Below, piece after piece: positions 26,393 through 33,345 of a DNA stretch of 64,000 bases (positions are counted from its first letter, which is position 1; each line of letters opens with the position of its first letter). The notes beneath the pieces were generated by a model. That model was not told the DNA's origin. It did no database searches and saw nothing but the letters and a program-made list of their open reading frames with translations. The stretch covers positions 105,643-169,642 of IMG/VR virus record IMGVR_UViG_3300029787_000002. The stretch is one strand, 5' to 3'. This DNA comes from a virus. The translations under genes were made by a program, and so were the position numbers.

Positions 26393-26629
26393 ATGCCCTC
26401 TTTTATTTTGACCGCAACTGACGAAGACGGAACTGTCACAACTAAGGAGTTTGAAGGAACTATCCTACAGGATGTGGTGGAAAAGACCTCTGACTTCCTA
26501 CATGGTGTCGGTTATGTTTTCGATGATCTCTATGTTATCGAAGAAGAAGTGGAGGACAATGATGTTCTTCCTTTCAGTGATGTTATGGAAGCAGTTCGGA
26601 ATTCCGTAGCATCCGAAACTGAGGTATAA
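26393..26629 (+). CDS. Hypothetical small acidic protein
   Basis: This protein has 78 aa from ATG 26393 (MPSFILTATDEDGTV). TTG 26381 is an alternative start with GAGGG upstream, but the expected TSS near 26375 would cut that site off. It has a beta-hairpin-like first half and an acidic tail. It is the first gene after a consensus promoter, so probably early. The function is unknown. Confidence 0.6.
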   Translation: MPSFILTATDEDGTVTTKEFEGTILQDVVEKTSDFLHGVGYVFDDLYVIEEEVEDNDVLPFSDVMEAVRNSVASETEV

Positions 26630-26683
26630 TCCTCGGTTTCATATATAAAATGTAGTTTACTTTAGAATAAAATCTAAGTACAA

Positions 26684-26869
26684 ATGGGTAAGACGTTTAG
26701 GCGGGGTGGTAGCGAAAAAGGCAACTACTCCTACGGTAAATCTATCCGAGACAAAAGGACTCGGAACTCGAAATCAAACTTTCTCGAAGACACAAATGGC
26801 AACTACAAGTCAAAAACAAATAGACAACAAAAATTCAATGCTCACGTCCAAGAAGAGGACTGGGGATGA
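26684..26869 (+). CDS. Small basic hypothetical protein
   Basis: This 61-aa Lys/Arg/Ser/Asn-rich protein starts MGKTFRRGGSEKGNY. Its disordered, strongly basic composition suggests RNA or nucleoprotein binding, without a known motif. The alternative frame over the same stretch (from 26706) gives a less convincing low-complexity product. Confidence 0.5.
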   Translation: MGKTFRRGGSEKGNYSYGKSIRDKRTRNSKSNFLEDTNGNYKSKTNRQQKFNAHVQEEDWG

Positions 26870-26870
26870 C

Positions 26871-26957
26871 ATGGATTTCTATGAAGATGTTGACATGCTA
26901 GAGTTCGATGATGGTTCTGAAGTAGACACTAATCTTGACTATACAACACAATACTAA
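26871..26957 (+). CDS. Tiny acidic hypothetical protein
   Basis: This 28-aa product (MDFYEDVDMLEFDDGSEV...) starts 1 nt after the previous stop. It is nearly all acidic and aromatic. It is short, so it may be spurious or part of a longer frame starting at 26706. Confidence 0.35.
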   Translation: MDFYEDVDMLEFDDGSEVDTNLDYTTQY

Positions 26958-26966
26958 TGACATCAA

Positions 26967-27158
26967 ATGACAGAACGTGATGAAAAATTCAATCGGGGAT
27001 TGACTCTGTTTGAAGAGTCATTACATAAACCTGATCATAAACTCAGGGCATGTGCGTTAAACCAAACATGTCTTGACGAACTGCTCGAAATACGAGATCA
27101 TGTGTTAGAGTACACCCAGTCATTACGGAGAAGAGAGGATGTCTTACCTCTACCATAG
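26967..27158 (+). CDS. Hypothetical protein
   Basis: This 63-aa helical soluble protein with two Cys (MTERDEKFNRGLTLFEES...) overlaps the next gene by 20 nt. No family is recognised. It is part of the packed small-gene operon. Confidence 0.5.
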   Translation: MTERDEKFNRGLTLFEESLHKPDHKLRACALNQTCLDELLEIRDHVLEYTQSLRRREDVLPLP

Positions 27159-27339
27159 TTCTATGTTTGATATAGACGAGAAGAGTCTATTAAAAGAGTC
27201 TCTCGTTAAATACGTTTCGTATTTACAAAAAAGATTCTTCAAAGATAAGAATATCTCGGAAGAAGATTATCATCAACAAATGAATCATATTGAATCAATT
27301 GTTGGAAAACTACATCTAAATGATCTCTATAAATTATGA
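27139..27339 (+). CDS. Hypothetical protein
   Basis: This 66-aa charged helical protein (MSYLYHSSMFDIDEKSLLKE...) has ATG 27163 as an alternative start that would avoid the upstream overlap. It is coupled to the following oxygenase gene by a 4-nt overlap. The function is unknown. Confidence 0.5.
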   Translation: MSYLYHSSMFDIDEKSLLKESLVKYVSYLQKRFFKDKNISEEDYHQQMNHIESIVGKLHLNDLYKL

Positions 27340-27962
27340 GTATTGAAATGTTCTGCCCTCAGTGGTATTACGTTGAGAGCGTACCTGTTGAGTATCAGGC
27401 ACAAATTGAAAAATTATTTGAACCGCAGATCAGAGACGAGAGTCTATATGTGCAATCCCCTTGGGATTGTAACTGTTTATCTACATTTCAATCTAAAAGT
27501 AATTTAGATCTACCTTGGAATGACTGGTTAGAATGTTGTAGGTCAACACTTGACAAGATGATTGACGCATTGCAACCTAAAATTGATATCGAAGTAGTAC
27601 CTCAGGAAGCATGGGCAAATCTATATACTAAAGGTATGCATCAAGAGTACCATACACATAGTTTACCAAACTGTAATCTAAGCATGTGTTACTTGTATGA
27701 TGTACCCGAAGGTGACCCATTGTTTCGGTTCGTTTATAATGGACATGATGACTATAAAAGGTCAGGTCTAACCGAAGCATTCGATATGCCCATACAAACG
27801 AGAATCGTCCCTAAGGCAACTAAAGGAGACCTTATTATATTTCCCTCGCATTATCCTCACTTCGTTGCTCCTAACCCCTCTGATGCCCCTCGCATCACAT
27901 TCTCAGGGAACCTGTACGTTGTGCCAAACAACAAAGCGTCACAGGACACTCCCACACCATAA
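27336..27962 (+). CDS. Putative 2OG-Fe(II) oxygenase (Oxy_5-like)
   Basis: This 208-aa protein has the HxH-type pattern of the phage 2OG-Fe(II)_Oxy_5 family: Trp93-Ala-Asn, H106-T-H108-S, SMCYLYDVP, then KGDLIIFPSHYPHFVAP with H175, and R186 in RITFSGNL. These features form the metal and 2OG site on a double-stranded beta-helix. It is unrelated in detail to the two oxygenases at 16536 and 24263. The target is unknown. Confidence 0.7.
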   Translation: MSIEMFCPQWYYVESVPVEYQAQIEKLFEPQIRDESLYVQSPWDCNCLSTFQSKSNLDLPWNDWLECCRSTLDKMIDALQPKIDIEVVPQEAWANLYTKGMHQEYHTHSLPNCNLSMCYLYDVPEGDPLFRFVYNGHDDYKRSGLTEAFDMPIQTRIVPKATKGDLIIFPSHYPHFVAPNPSDAPRITFSGNLYVVPNNKASQDTPTP

Positions 27963-27972
27963 AATTCATGCT

Positions 27973-28173
27973 ATGATTACTCCTGTAAACAAACCTCAGA
28001 CTTCTATCGGCATCATTAAGTCGATCAAGAAGGCACTCAAAGAGGCAGACAATGACCCCTTTCTTTATTCAATCGATGAAATCAAAACTCTCAAACGCAA
28101 AAAGCGTGAATGGCAAGACCTTGAACGCAGGGCGAACATCGAAGAACGCAATGGGTTCGGTCAGTACCTATAA
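27973..28173 (+). CDS. Hypothetical basic protein
   Basis: This protein has 66 aa from ATG 27973 (MITPVNKPQTSIGIIK...). An in-frame ATG at 27865 lies inside the oxygenase gene and is rejected. It is strongly charged and helical (LKRKKREWQDLERRANIEER). The function is unknown. Confidence 0.55.
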   Translation: MITPVNKPQTSIGIIKSIKKALKEADNDPFLYSIDEIKTLKRKKREWQDLERRANIEERNGFGQYL

Positions 28174-28291
28174 ACTGGACAATGTAAACATCGAGTACAA
28201 TAGTTCATTCGATTGTGTTCAAGAGAACGAGGATGATTGGGTATCTAGTTTCCTCGGTTCTGAATATGATGTAGTCAATTCACTTTATTAA
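28151..28291 (+). CDS. Hypothetical acidic protein
   Basis: This protein has 46 aa from ATG 28151 (MGSVSTYKLDNVNIEY...), overlapping the previous gene by 23 nt. It is acidic, with one Cys and two Trp/Phe-rich turns. An in-frame start at 28052 would overlap far more. The function is unknown. Confidence 0.45.
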   Translation: MGSVSTYKLDNVNIEYNSSFDCVQENEDDWVSSFLGSEYDVVNSLY

Positions 28292-28293
28292 AT

Positions 28294-28467
28294 ATGTCAG
28301 AGTCAACTTCCTATCATATCTACTACGATGATAAAGTTCTATTCAAGAACTTGAGTCTAGAAGAGTTCACATTGATCTGGAAGAAACTCTATCGGTCATA
28401 CCATACTGATAGTATTACTTACTCAATTTGTAAGGATGACTTATGTACCTTAGAACAGAGTTATTAA
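28294..28467 (+). CDS. Hypothetical protein
   Basis: This 57-aa protein (MSESTSYHIYYDDKVLFKN...) has two Cys near the C-terminus and starts 2 nt after the previous stop. It is followed without any gap by the next gene. It is a soluble alpha/beta product with no recognised family. Confidence 0.55.
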   Translation: MSESTSYHIYYDDKVLFKNLSLEEFTLIWKKLYRSYHTDSITYSICKDDLCTLEQSY

Positions 28468-28656
28468 ATGAGAGTCAGACTGGAACCTCGAACAGGTAAT
28501 CGAGAAGCACAAGAAATGTTCAGGTATCATTTACATCGTGATGGTTATGTTCATGTGAGCGAACGTCTCGATAGATGGTATGTTTTTCACCCAAATTCCA
28601 ATACAGGTTTTTGGGTACACCCAACAAAAGACCCTAATTGGATTGTACACAAATGA
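28468..28656 (+). CDS. Hypothetical protein
   Basis: This is a 62-aa His/Arg-rich protein (MRVRLEPRTGNREAQEMFRY...). The mix of Trp, His and Pro suggests a compact beta fold. It is joined to both neighbours with no intergenic space. Confidence 0.55.
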   Translation: MRVRLEPRTGNREAQEMFRYHLHRDGYVHVSERLDRWYVFHPNSNTGFWVHPTKDPNWIVHK

Positions 28657-28814
28657 ATCCCTACAAAGTCATCTACTGGAAGGACGGTTCACTTGATCGC
28701 AAAGAGATCATCACCTTTGGTGAAGAGTCCACCGCTAACTTGATGGACTTGTTTGAAGAGAACATTAATTATGATGTACATTGTGTGAAATCCCAGACAT
28801 TACTGACTAAATAG
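28653..28814 (+). CDS. Hypothetical protein
   Basis: This 53-aa protein (MNPYKVIYWKDGSLDRKEII...) is coupled by an ATGA overlap. It is a small alpha/beta product with one Cys. Its stop codon lies inside a late-promoter-like CTAAATA. Confidence 0.5.
   Translation: MNPYKVIYWKDGSLDRKEIITFGEESTANLMDLFEENINYDVHCVKSQTLLTK
28807..28813 (+). promoter_or_regulatory. Late-promoter-like CTAAATA
   Basis: The motif overlaps the stop of the previous gene. It is 73 nt before the next start, a longer gap than at the other late promoters; the leader 28814-28886 holds only a two-codon ATG-ATC-TAA. Function is uncertain. Confidence 0.35.
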
Positions 28815-28886
28815 TATCAGTCAGGAGAACAAGATGATCTAAAACTCCATGATATTATGGAAATCAAATTCAACAAGTGAGGTTCA

Positions 28887-29054
28887 ATGCACAACATCTT
28901 TACACAGAAACAAACTCCAGAGTTTACAAACTTTAACGCTGAAACATACGAAAACGAGTTATGGAATGACTACTTTGAATGTTTAGTCGATTCTGAAAAC
29001 TTAAGACACAACCAATCAGCAAAGAAAATCTGTAGATATCTAGTTCCAGAATAG
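28887..29054 (+). CDS. Hypothetical protein
   Basis: This protein has 55 aa (MHNIFTQKQTPEFTNFNAET...) with a GTGAGG ribosome site before ATG 28887. It is acidic and helical, with two Cys. Its TAG stop is the first triplet of a degenerate copy of the regional dyad element. Confidence 0.55.
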   Translation: MHNIFTQKQTPEFTNFNAETYENELWNDYFECLVDSENLRHNQSAKKICRYLVPE

Positions 29055-29109
29055 GACACTCTACATACTGTCACAAACCCCCACACAGGGGGTTTTTTTG
29101 TGCTATACT
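29052..29109 (+). promoter_or_regulatory. Dyad-type promoter, copy A (degenerate)
   Basis: The 24-bp element 29052-29075 (TAGGACACTC-N4-TACTGTCACA) is followed after 28 nt by TATACT (29104-29109). The right arm matches the family well; the left arm is eroded. It should drive the helicase gene at 29131. Confidence 0.55.
29075..29099 (+). terminator. Intrinsic terminator between dyad and -10
   Basis: An AAACCCCC stem pairs with GGGGGTTT around a 5-nt loop and runs into seven T. It ends transcripts from upstream genes just before the helicase promoter -10. Confidence 0.8.
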
Positions 29110-29130
29110 AAGGGTACTGACGAACGAAGT

Positions 29131-30360
29131 ATGAATTTGAGACCCCATCAGCAAAGAGCATTCGATAGGATGCAGCAGTATGATATCGGTAAGATCATCG
29201 TACCTACTGGTGGCGGTAAGACTTATATTATGATCGCTGACTTGATCGAGCAGATGCAGCAGAGATATGACACTACAACTGTAGTTGTTGCACCTCGTAT
29301 CCTATTGGCAAACCAATTGTGTGCAGAGTTCACAGAGTTTGTAAGCGATGCTGATATTATGCACGTCCACTCAGGTGAGACTCACTATACATCTAGCACT
29401 AAACCTGAAGATGTCAAACTATTTGTAAGCACACATACTAAGCATAAGATCATCTTTACTACATATCATTCATTACATCGTGTAGTTGATTCAGATATCA
29501 CTATTGATACTGTATACTATGATGAAGCACACAATGGAACAGGCAAAAAGTTCTTTGAAGGTGTGAATGGTATGGTTCACAATGCTACTCGTAGGTTCGC
29601 ATTCACCGCAACACCTCGCATGGGACGTGGTGTCTCAGCAAATCGTGGCATGAACAACTCACAAGTGTGGGGACAGACTCTAGAGAACGTACCCGCAACT
29701 GAATTGATCGAAGCAGGTGCTATTCTTCCACCTCAGATCGTACCTTTTGAGACTGATAGAGTCAGAGAAAAGCATAACGCACATGATGTTGACGCTGAGA
29801 ACCTCAAGGACATTCTAAGTTCACTTGATAGTCAGCAGTCAGCAAAAGTATTAGTGGCAGCACCTAGTTCAAGGATCCTTGGGTTCATGTTGGGTAGAAC
29901 TGACATCCTAGAGTATCTCAAAGAGAATGGATATGATGTACTACACATCACATCTAAGTTCGGTGCTATCATCAATGGCAAGAAAGTAGGACGTGAAGAG
30001 TTCTTCAATACTCTTACAGAGTGGGGCAACGATGACAATCGTAGGTTCGTTGTTTTCCACTATTCTATCCTATCTGAAGGAATCAACGTCAATGGTCTCA
30101 CTCATACTGTATTGTTGAGGAATCTACCTATCATCGAAATGGCACAAACTATCGGACGTGTTATCAGAGTGCATAAGGATGACCGCAAAGCAGTTGAATC
30201 TGGTAGTATACCCTCTGGTGCATTCCACCTCTACAAGAAGGGTGCAGGTTATGTAACTGTACCAACTGGATTTAAGTATGGTGATCGCATTGCAAAGAGA
30301 CTTCAGAGCGTGGTAGAGTACATTTTTGTGGAAGGCATCCCACCTCTTTCATATTGCTGA
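29131..30360 (+). CDS. SF2 DEAH-type DNA/RNA helicase
   Basis: This protein has 409 aa from ATG 29131; an in-frame TTG at 29098 is upstream of the promoter -10 and is rejected. Motifs: Walker A PTGGGKT (25-31), DEAH (131-134), TATPR (159-163) and motif VI QTIGRVIRVHKD (about 339-350). This is the type-III-restriction/UvsW-like helicase group used in phage recombination and repair. It is shorter than T4 UvsW (about 500 aa). It is the only large enzyme in the small-gene region and is driven by dyad promoter copy A. Confidence 0.85.
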   Translation: MNLRPHQQRAFDRMQQYDIGKIIVPTGGGKTYIMIADLIEQMQQRYDTTTVVVAPRILLANQLCAEFTEFVSDADIMHVHSGETHYTSSTKPEDVKLFVSTHTKHKIIFTTYHSLHRVVDSDITIDTVYYDEAHNGTGKKFFEGVNGMVHNATRRFAFTATPRMGRGVSANRGMNNSQVWGQTLENVPATELIEAGAILPPQIVPFETDRVREKHNAHDVDAENLKDILSSLDSQQSAKVLVAAPSSRILGFMLGRTDILEYLKENGYDVLHITSKFGAIINGKKVGREEFFNTLTEWGNDDNRRFVVFHYSILSEGINVNGLTHTVLLRNLPIIEMAQTIGRVIRVHKDDRKAVESGSIPSGAFHLYKKGAGYVTVPTGFKYGDRIAKRLQSVVEYIFVEGIPPLSYC

Positions 30361-30362
30361 TG

Positions 30363-30421
30363 TGTGACAGTTGACAAAGTGTCACAACATCCCACACAAC
30401 ACCCCAAATCTTTGTTATATT
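30363..30421 (+). promoter_or_regulatory. Dyad-type promoter, copy B
   Basis: TGTGACAGTT-N4-AAGTGTCACA (30363-30386), a 29-nt spacer, and -10 TATATT (30416-30421). The outer 7 bp of each arm are perfect inverted repeats. The expected start site is about 30428, exactly the 5' end of the structured RNA. Confidence 0.7.
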
Positions 30422-30427
30422 AATAAT

Positions 30428-30582
30428 GTCGAAACAAACCAACCTAAGACTTTCAAGGTTGCGGACACCAGAGGTCTAATGGATTTAATCCTGATCAACG
30501 AAGGTTAATTTATTAATCTGTCTTGGCGATTCCTTTGCATACGCATTTAAATCGAACTTAAGCAGTTGAGTTTTGTTTCGAC
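30428..30582 (+). ncRNA. Predicted structured RNA or leader (about 155 nt)
   Basis: No gene lies between 30361 and 30603. An 11-bp perfect stem (GTCGAAACAAA, 30428-30438, with TTTGTTTCGAC, 30572-30582) closes a multi-branch fold. Inner helices: CAACCT/AGGTTG (30440-30461), GGAT/ATCC (30481-30491), AGGTTAA/TTAATCT (30502-30519), CGATT/AATCG (30527-30554) and ACTTAA/TTGAGT with a GCAG loop (30556-30571). Helices abut one another, and the loop of the first can pair with AGGTCT (30472-30477) as a pseudoknot. The 5' end coincides with the predicted start site of promoter copy B. It could be a free ncRNA or a regulatory leader of the gene at 30604. No terminator is seen at its 3' end, and no known family was recognised. 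Confidence 0.6.
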
Positions 30583-30603
30583 CCATCATAATCACAGGTC
30601 ACT

Positions 30604-30801
30604 ATGGTCACACTACAACTGACAAAAGATCAATTTTTTGAACTGTATGATGCAGTCAAAGATCTACCAGACATCTACAAATCCGAAGCACTTGCGGGTG
30701 AGTATGAATTGGATGCAGCACACTATGATCTTTTTGATGCAGTCAAAGTAATGGATAAAATTGCTCTTAATCCATCGGTCGAAATCTTTCTAGGAAAATA
30801 A
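30604..30801 (+). CDS. Hypothetical acidic protein
   Basis: This 65-aa acidic helical protein (MVTLQLTKDQFFELYDAVKD...) contains two similar segments (YDAVKDL and FDAVKVM). It lies 21 nt after the structured RNA and may be controlled by it. The function is unknown. Confidence 0.55.
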   Translation: MVTLQLTKDQFFELYDAVKDLPDIYKSEALAGEYELDAAHYDLFDAVKVMDKIALNPSVEIFLGK

Positions 30802-30843
30802 CCCTATGTCTAATAAATATTACAACAGTCAGGGTTTACTACG

Positions 30844-31071
30844 ATGAGTAAGATCAAAGATGTCACCAACTCACCAGAAGACTGGGAGGATTTTTGGTAC
30901 AATTCAGAGGATGGATTTTACTTTGATTCTGTTACTGGTTTATCCTACCAGATCGAAGGATGGGATGGGCAAGAGGACAGTGCATCAGAGTATCAAAAAA
31001 AGATCTATCTGGAATCTACCATCGCTGAATTGGAAAGTCAAGCAGATGACCCCATGGGAATCGGCAAGTGA
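30844..31071 (+). CDS. Hypothetical acidic protein
   Basis: This 75-aa acidic, Trp-rich protein (MSKIKDVTNSPEDWEDFWYN...) has an AATAAATA motif 24 nt upstream (30812-30819) that might act as a late promoter. Its stop is immediately followed by dyad copy C. The function is unknown. Confidence 0.55.
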   Translation: MSKIKDVTNSPEDWEDFWYNSEDGFYFDSVTGLSYQIEGWDGQEDSASEYQKKIYLESTIAELESQADDPMGIGK

Positions 31072-31130
31072 TGTGACAGTTGGCAAAGTGACCACTAAAC
31101 CCCCACAGAGGGGTTTTTCTATGGCATACT
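31072..31130 (+). promoter_or_regulatory. Dyad-type promoter, copy C
   Basis: TGTGACAGTT-N4-AAGTGACCAC (31072-31095; right arm degenerate), 29 nt, then CATACT (31125-31130). A leader with AAACAAAC follows. It should drive 31156-31833. Confidence 0.65.
31097..31118 (+). terminator. Intrinsic terminator in the copy C spacer
   Basis: AAACCCC pairs with GGGGTTT around a short loop and runs into five T, inside the 29-nt spacer of the dyad promoter. Confidence 0.7.
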
Positions 31131-31155
31131 AGTAATAGTTAAACAAACAACACAC

Positions 31156-31359
31156 ATGGACATCGCTCTCGAACGTGAATATGCTATCGACAACATGGCA
31201 GACTCACTCTTCGATCAAATGAAAGATTTGATCAAGCAAGATCAGCATAATGATGCTATTGCAGTTTGTGAAGAGTGGTTGGTAGATGGCAAAGACCCTC
31301 AGGATGGCGATTATAAGTTTATCTTCCTTAAGAACTTCACACTAAACGAGGACAACTAA
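31156..31359 (+). CDS. Hypothetical acidic protein
   Basis: This 67-aa helical protein (MDIALEREYAIDNMADSLFD...) has a leader (AAACAAACAACACACATG) with no clear Shine-Dalgarno site. It ends in NEDN, whose codons contain the GAGG ribosome site of the next gene. The function is unknown. Confidence 0.6.
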   Translation: MDIALEREYAIDNMADSLFDQMKDLIKQDQHNDAIAVCEEWLVDGKDPQDGDYKFIFLKNFTLNEDN

Positions 31360-31360
31360 A

Positions 31361-31606
31361 ATGAAACAATCCGAAAAGGACTTCCAAAACTGGATCGAAT
31401 CATGTCCCGACCTACTCAGGTTTAGACTTGAGTATGTTGACGTGAGAGCAGATGTTGAAAACGTCATCACAACTTACGAATACGAATTTGCGGATGACGA
31501 GACTAGAAAAGAGGTGACTGAAGCAGTCATCGAAGATTTCTATGATCAAGATTGGTCAGACCATAACGAATTCATTGCACACCTATTAGACAGGAGACTC
31601 TCATGA
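31361..31606 (+). CDS. Hypothetical acidic protein
   Basis: This 81-aa acidic, helical protein (MKQSEKDFQNWIESCPDLLR...) uses the GAGG site embedded in the previous gene. It overlaps the next gene by 4 nt. No family is recognised. Confidence 0.6.
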   Translation: MKQSEKDFQNWIESCPDLLRFRLEYVDVRADVENVITTYEYEFADDETRKEVTEAVIEDFYDQDWSDHNEFIAHLLDRRLS

Positions 31607-31833
31607 AAACTATCGATGTTCCTTTTACCTATGATCAATTAAGTGACGTGATTTACTATCTTGAGTGGAAGATCTCAGAGATCAACGAAGCAGGATGTGA
31701 TCTCGAATTTCCAGAGATAGAGAACACCTTACAACAGTTACAGGAGACTCAGGACAGACTCAGAGTGAGAACTGACGAAGATTATCAACTCATGATGAAC
31801 AATAGAGCAAAACAACCAACAGCAGAGTGGTAG
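31603..31833 (+). CDS. Hypothetical acidic protein
   Basis: This 76-aa helical protein (MKTIDVPFTYDQLSDVIYYL...), with a Gln/Glu-rich probable coiled coil, has its start coupled by ATGA. Its stop abuts dyad copy D directly. The function is unknown. Confidence 0.6.
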   Translation: MKTIDVPFTYDQLSDVIYYLEWKISEINEAGCDLEFPEIENTLQQLQETQDRLRVRTDEDYQLMMNNRAKQPTAEW

Positions 31834-31892
31834 TGTGCCAGTTCAATTAGTGTCACATGACCTATTGTAATAGGTCTCTGATGCTTTATAAT
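31834..31892 (+). promoter_or_regulatory. Dyad-type promoter, copy D
   Basis: TGTGCCAGTT-N4-TAGTGTCACA (31834-31857), 29 nt, TATAAT (31887-31892). The spacer holds a perfect GACCTAT/ATAGGTC hairpin (31859-31876) without a T-run. Confidence 0.75.
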
Positions 31893-31917
31893 ATTAGTAT
31901 AGCAACGGAGATCACAC

Positions 31918-32223
31918 ATGCACAACTTCAAACAATTTCTTGACTATTGTGAATCATTCTACAGTCCAGAGCATCCTGACTGTTTATATCCTATCGATGG
32001 ATTGACTAGGGGTGAGTTAGCACTTGCAATTCTCAACTATCTTGACTTATGTGCAGAGGATGAGAATGTTAACTGGGGTGATGGTGATTCACTAGACAGA
32101 GAGAGAGTCAGAGATTTTGTTATTGAGCGTAGAGCAATTGATTACAACAGAATTCAGAAAATTTTAGCAATTGAAGATGCTAAGAACCCAGTAAGAGGTC
32201 TCAACTTCACAGGAGGACAGTAA
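31918..32223 (+). CDS. Hypothetical acidic protein
   Basis: This 101-aa protein (MHNFKQFLDYCESFYSPEHP...) has GGAG at 31907 as its ribosome site. It is acidic and helical with three Cys. It is first in a four-gene operon behind dyad copy D. The function is unknown. Confidence 0.6.
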   Translation: MHNFKQFLDYCESFYSPEHPDCLYPIDGLTRGELALAILNYLDLCAEDENVNWGDGDSLDRERVRDFVIERRAIDYNRIQKILAIEDAKNPVRGLNFTGGQ

Positions 32224-32224
32224 G

Positions 32225-32332
32225 ATGCAGAAAATTATCATCGAAGACATTACTGACTACAAAAAGTTACAGGAATGGATTGACAGTCTTGACCCTAGAC
32301 TTAAAGAACAATACGAAAAGGAGGACAACTAA
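32225..32332 (+). CDS. Tiny hypothetical protein
   Basis: This 35-aa helical product (MQKIIIEDITDYKKLQEW...) starts 1 nt after the previous stop. Its last codons (KEDN) contain the strong AGGAGG ribosome site of the next gene, so part of its role may be translational coupling. Confidence 0.5.
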   Translation: MQKIIIEDITDYKKLQEWIDSLDPRLKEQYEKEDN

Positions 32333-32333
32333 A

Positions 32334-32501
32334 ATGAATCAATTTAAAGTCGAATGTTCAGAGGTTAATTACTTCACAGTATTAGTTGAAGCAGAAACCG
32401 AAGAGGAAGCAAGGAAACTTGCTAACGCAAACATTAACTCATTTGAAGTCGAAGATGAGTATGTTTCAGAGTGGACTATTGAAAGTGTGGAGGAACTGTA
32501 A
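32334..32501 (+). CDS. Hypothetical protein, DpnD/PcfM-like fold
   Basis: This protein has 55 aa from ATG 32334 (MNQFKVECSEVNYF...), with AGGAGG well placed upstream. The pattern FKVE...VLVEAETEEEARKLA resembles DpnD/PcfM-like small domains found in mobile elements. A longer reading from 32280 overlaps the previous gene and lacks a ribosome site. The function is unknown. Confidence 0.6.
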   Translation: MNQFKVECSEVNYFTVLVEAETEEEARKLANANINSFEVEDEYVSEWTIESVEEL

Positions 32502-32788
32502 TGAGTTACGACAATTCAAAAGAGGTAACAATCAGGTTATCTAAAAGGGAACTCGGAATTCTCAACATGTATACCTCTGGTTTATTTGCTCGCATCGATA
32601 GCGATGTAACAGAGTGGGGTAGTTCATGCACTGGTCATGATACAATCGAACATGACTATTTTGGTAAGGATGCAATTCTCGGATTAAGAAAAGAAGTCAA
32701 GAATGCAGTAGACTCATTCTATACTCATGAGAATGATCTAAGACTACCAAAAGATCACAACGGAAATCCAAACCCTTGTGCCAGATGA
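32501..32788 (+). CDS. Hypothetical protein
   Basis: This 95-aa protein (MSYDNSKEVTIRLSKRELGI...) starts with a strand-helix resembling small DNA-associated proteins but has no defined motif. It overlaps the previous stop by 1 nt. Its last codons (PCAR, stop) lie inside dyad copy E. Confidence 0.6.
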   Translation: MSYDNSKEVTIRLSKRELGILNMYTSGLFARIDSDVTEWGSSCTGHDTIEHDYFGKDAILGLRKEVKNAVDSFYTHENDLRLPKDHNGNPNPCAR

Positions 32789-32835
32789 TAAAGTGGCACA
32801 AAACCCCTCGCAATGGGGTGACCTCTTGCTATAAT
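32777..32835 (+). promoter_or_regulatory. Dyad-type promoter, copy E
   Basis: TGTGCCAGAT-N4-AAGTGGCACA (32777-32800), 29 nt containing an ACCCC/GGGGT stem, then TATAAT (32830-32835). The first ATG (32842) sits at the expected +1. Confidence 0.75.
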
Positions 32836-32862
32836 AAAGACATGAACACACAAAGGAGAATT

Positions 32863-33060
32863 ATGGAAAAAGGTTTAAACATCGAAGTCACATCTTCACA
32901 GTATGAGTATCTCTATGAAGTACTCATGGAAGCATACTCAAACGATGTTGCAGAGCAAAAAGACTGGGATGTCCAGACTTTCGATAACTTACTTGACAAT
33001 GTAATGAATGCGAAGTCAACTTACTTGTCAGATTCAACTCGTGGGATTCTAAAACGATAA
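32863..33060 (+). CDS. Hypothetical protein
   Basis: This protein has 65 aa from ATG 32863 (MEKGLNIEVTSSQYEYLYEV...), chosen because AAAGGAG (32852-32858) precedes it. ATG 32842 is in frame and would give a leaderless mRNA with seven extra residues. It is acidic and helical, with unknown function. Confidence 0.6.
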   Translation: MEKGLNIEVTSSQYEYLYEVLMEAYSNDVAEQKDWDVQTFDNLLDNVMNAKSTYLSDSTRGILKR

Positions 33061-33129
33061 TTCTTACATTCTTAATTCCAGTGGGTGACTACCTACACCC
33101 TATAAACATTTAATTTTATTCCTTTTATT

Positions 33130-33291
33130 ATGAGTCATTCAGTCAACACAGAAATCCTTGAAAACCTTTACGATGAGATCTTAAATGAACTCAGTTTCAA
33201 GAATATCCAACTCGGTATTATGCTACCGATGCATAGACTTGAAGAGATCGCAGCAGATCACGCACAAAAACGTTTTGAAGAGTTAGGTTAA
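33130..33291 (+). CDS. Hypothetical protein
   Basis: This 53-aa helical protein (MSHSVNTEILENLYDEILNE...) lies in an A/T-rich stretch. A GGGTG/CACCC hairpin and TATAAA (33080-33110) lie upstream and might form a weak promoter. The function is unknown. Confidence 0.5.
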   Translation: MSHSVNTEILENLYDEILNELSFKNIQLGIMLPMHRLEEIAADHAQKRFEELG

Positions 33292-33345
33292 CTCTTTAAT
33301 AACGATTCTTCTAATTAAAACTTCACTTCAAACCTTTAATAAGAC

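Noticed and set aside
26706-26957. An 83-aa reading frame overlapping the basic 61-aa gene
   Set aside because: Its first two thirds are low-complexity and out of frame with a better candidate. Only the last 28 residues after 26869 are kept.
30428-30582. Self-cleaving ribozyme (hammerhead) inside the structured RNA
   Set aside because: The stretch has CTGATCAACGAAG but not the required CUGAUGA plus GAAA core in the right places.
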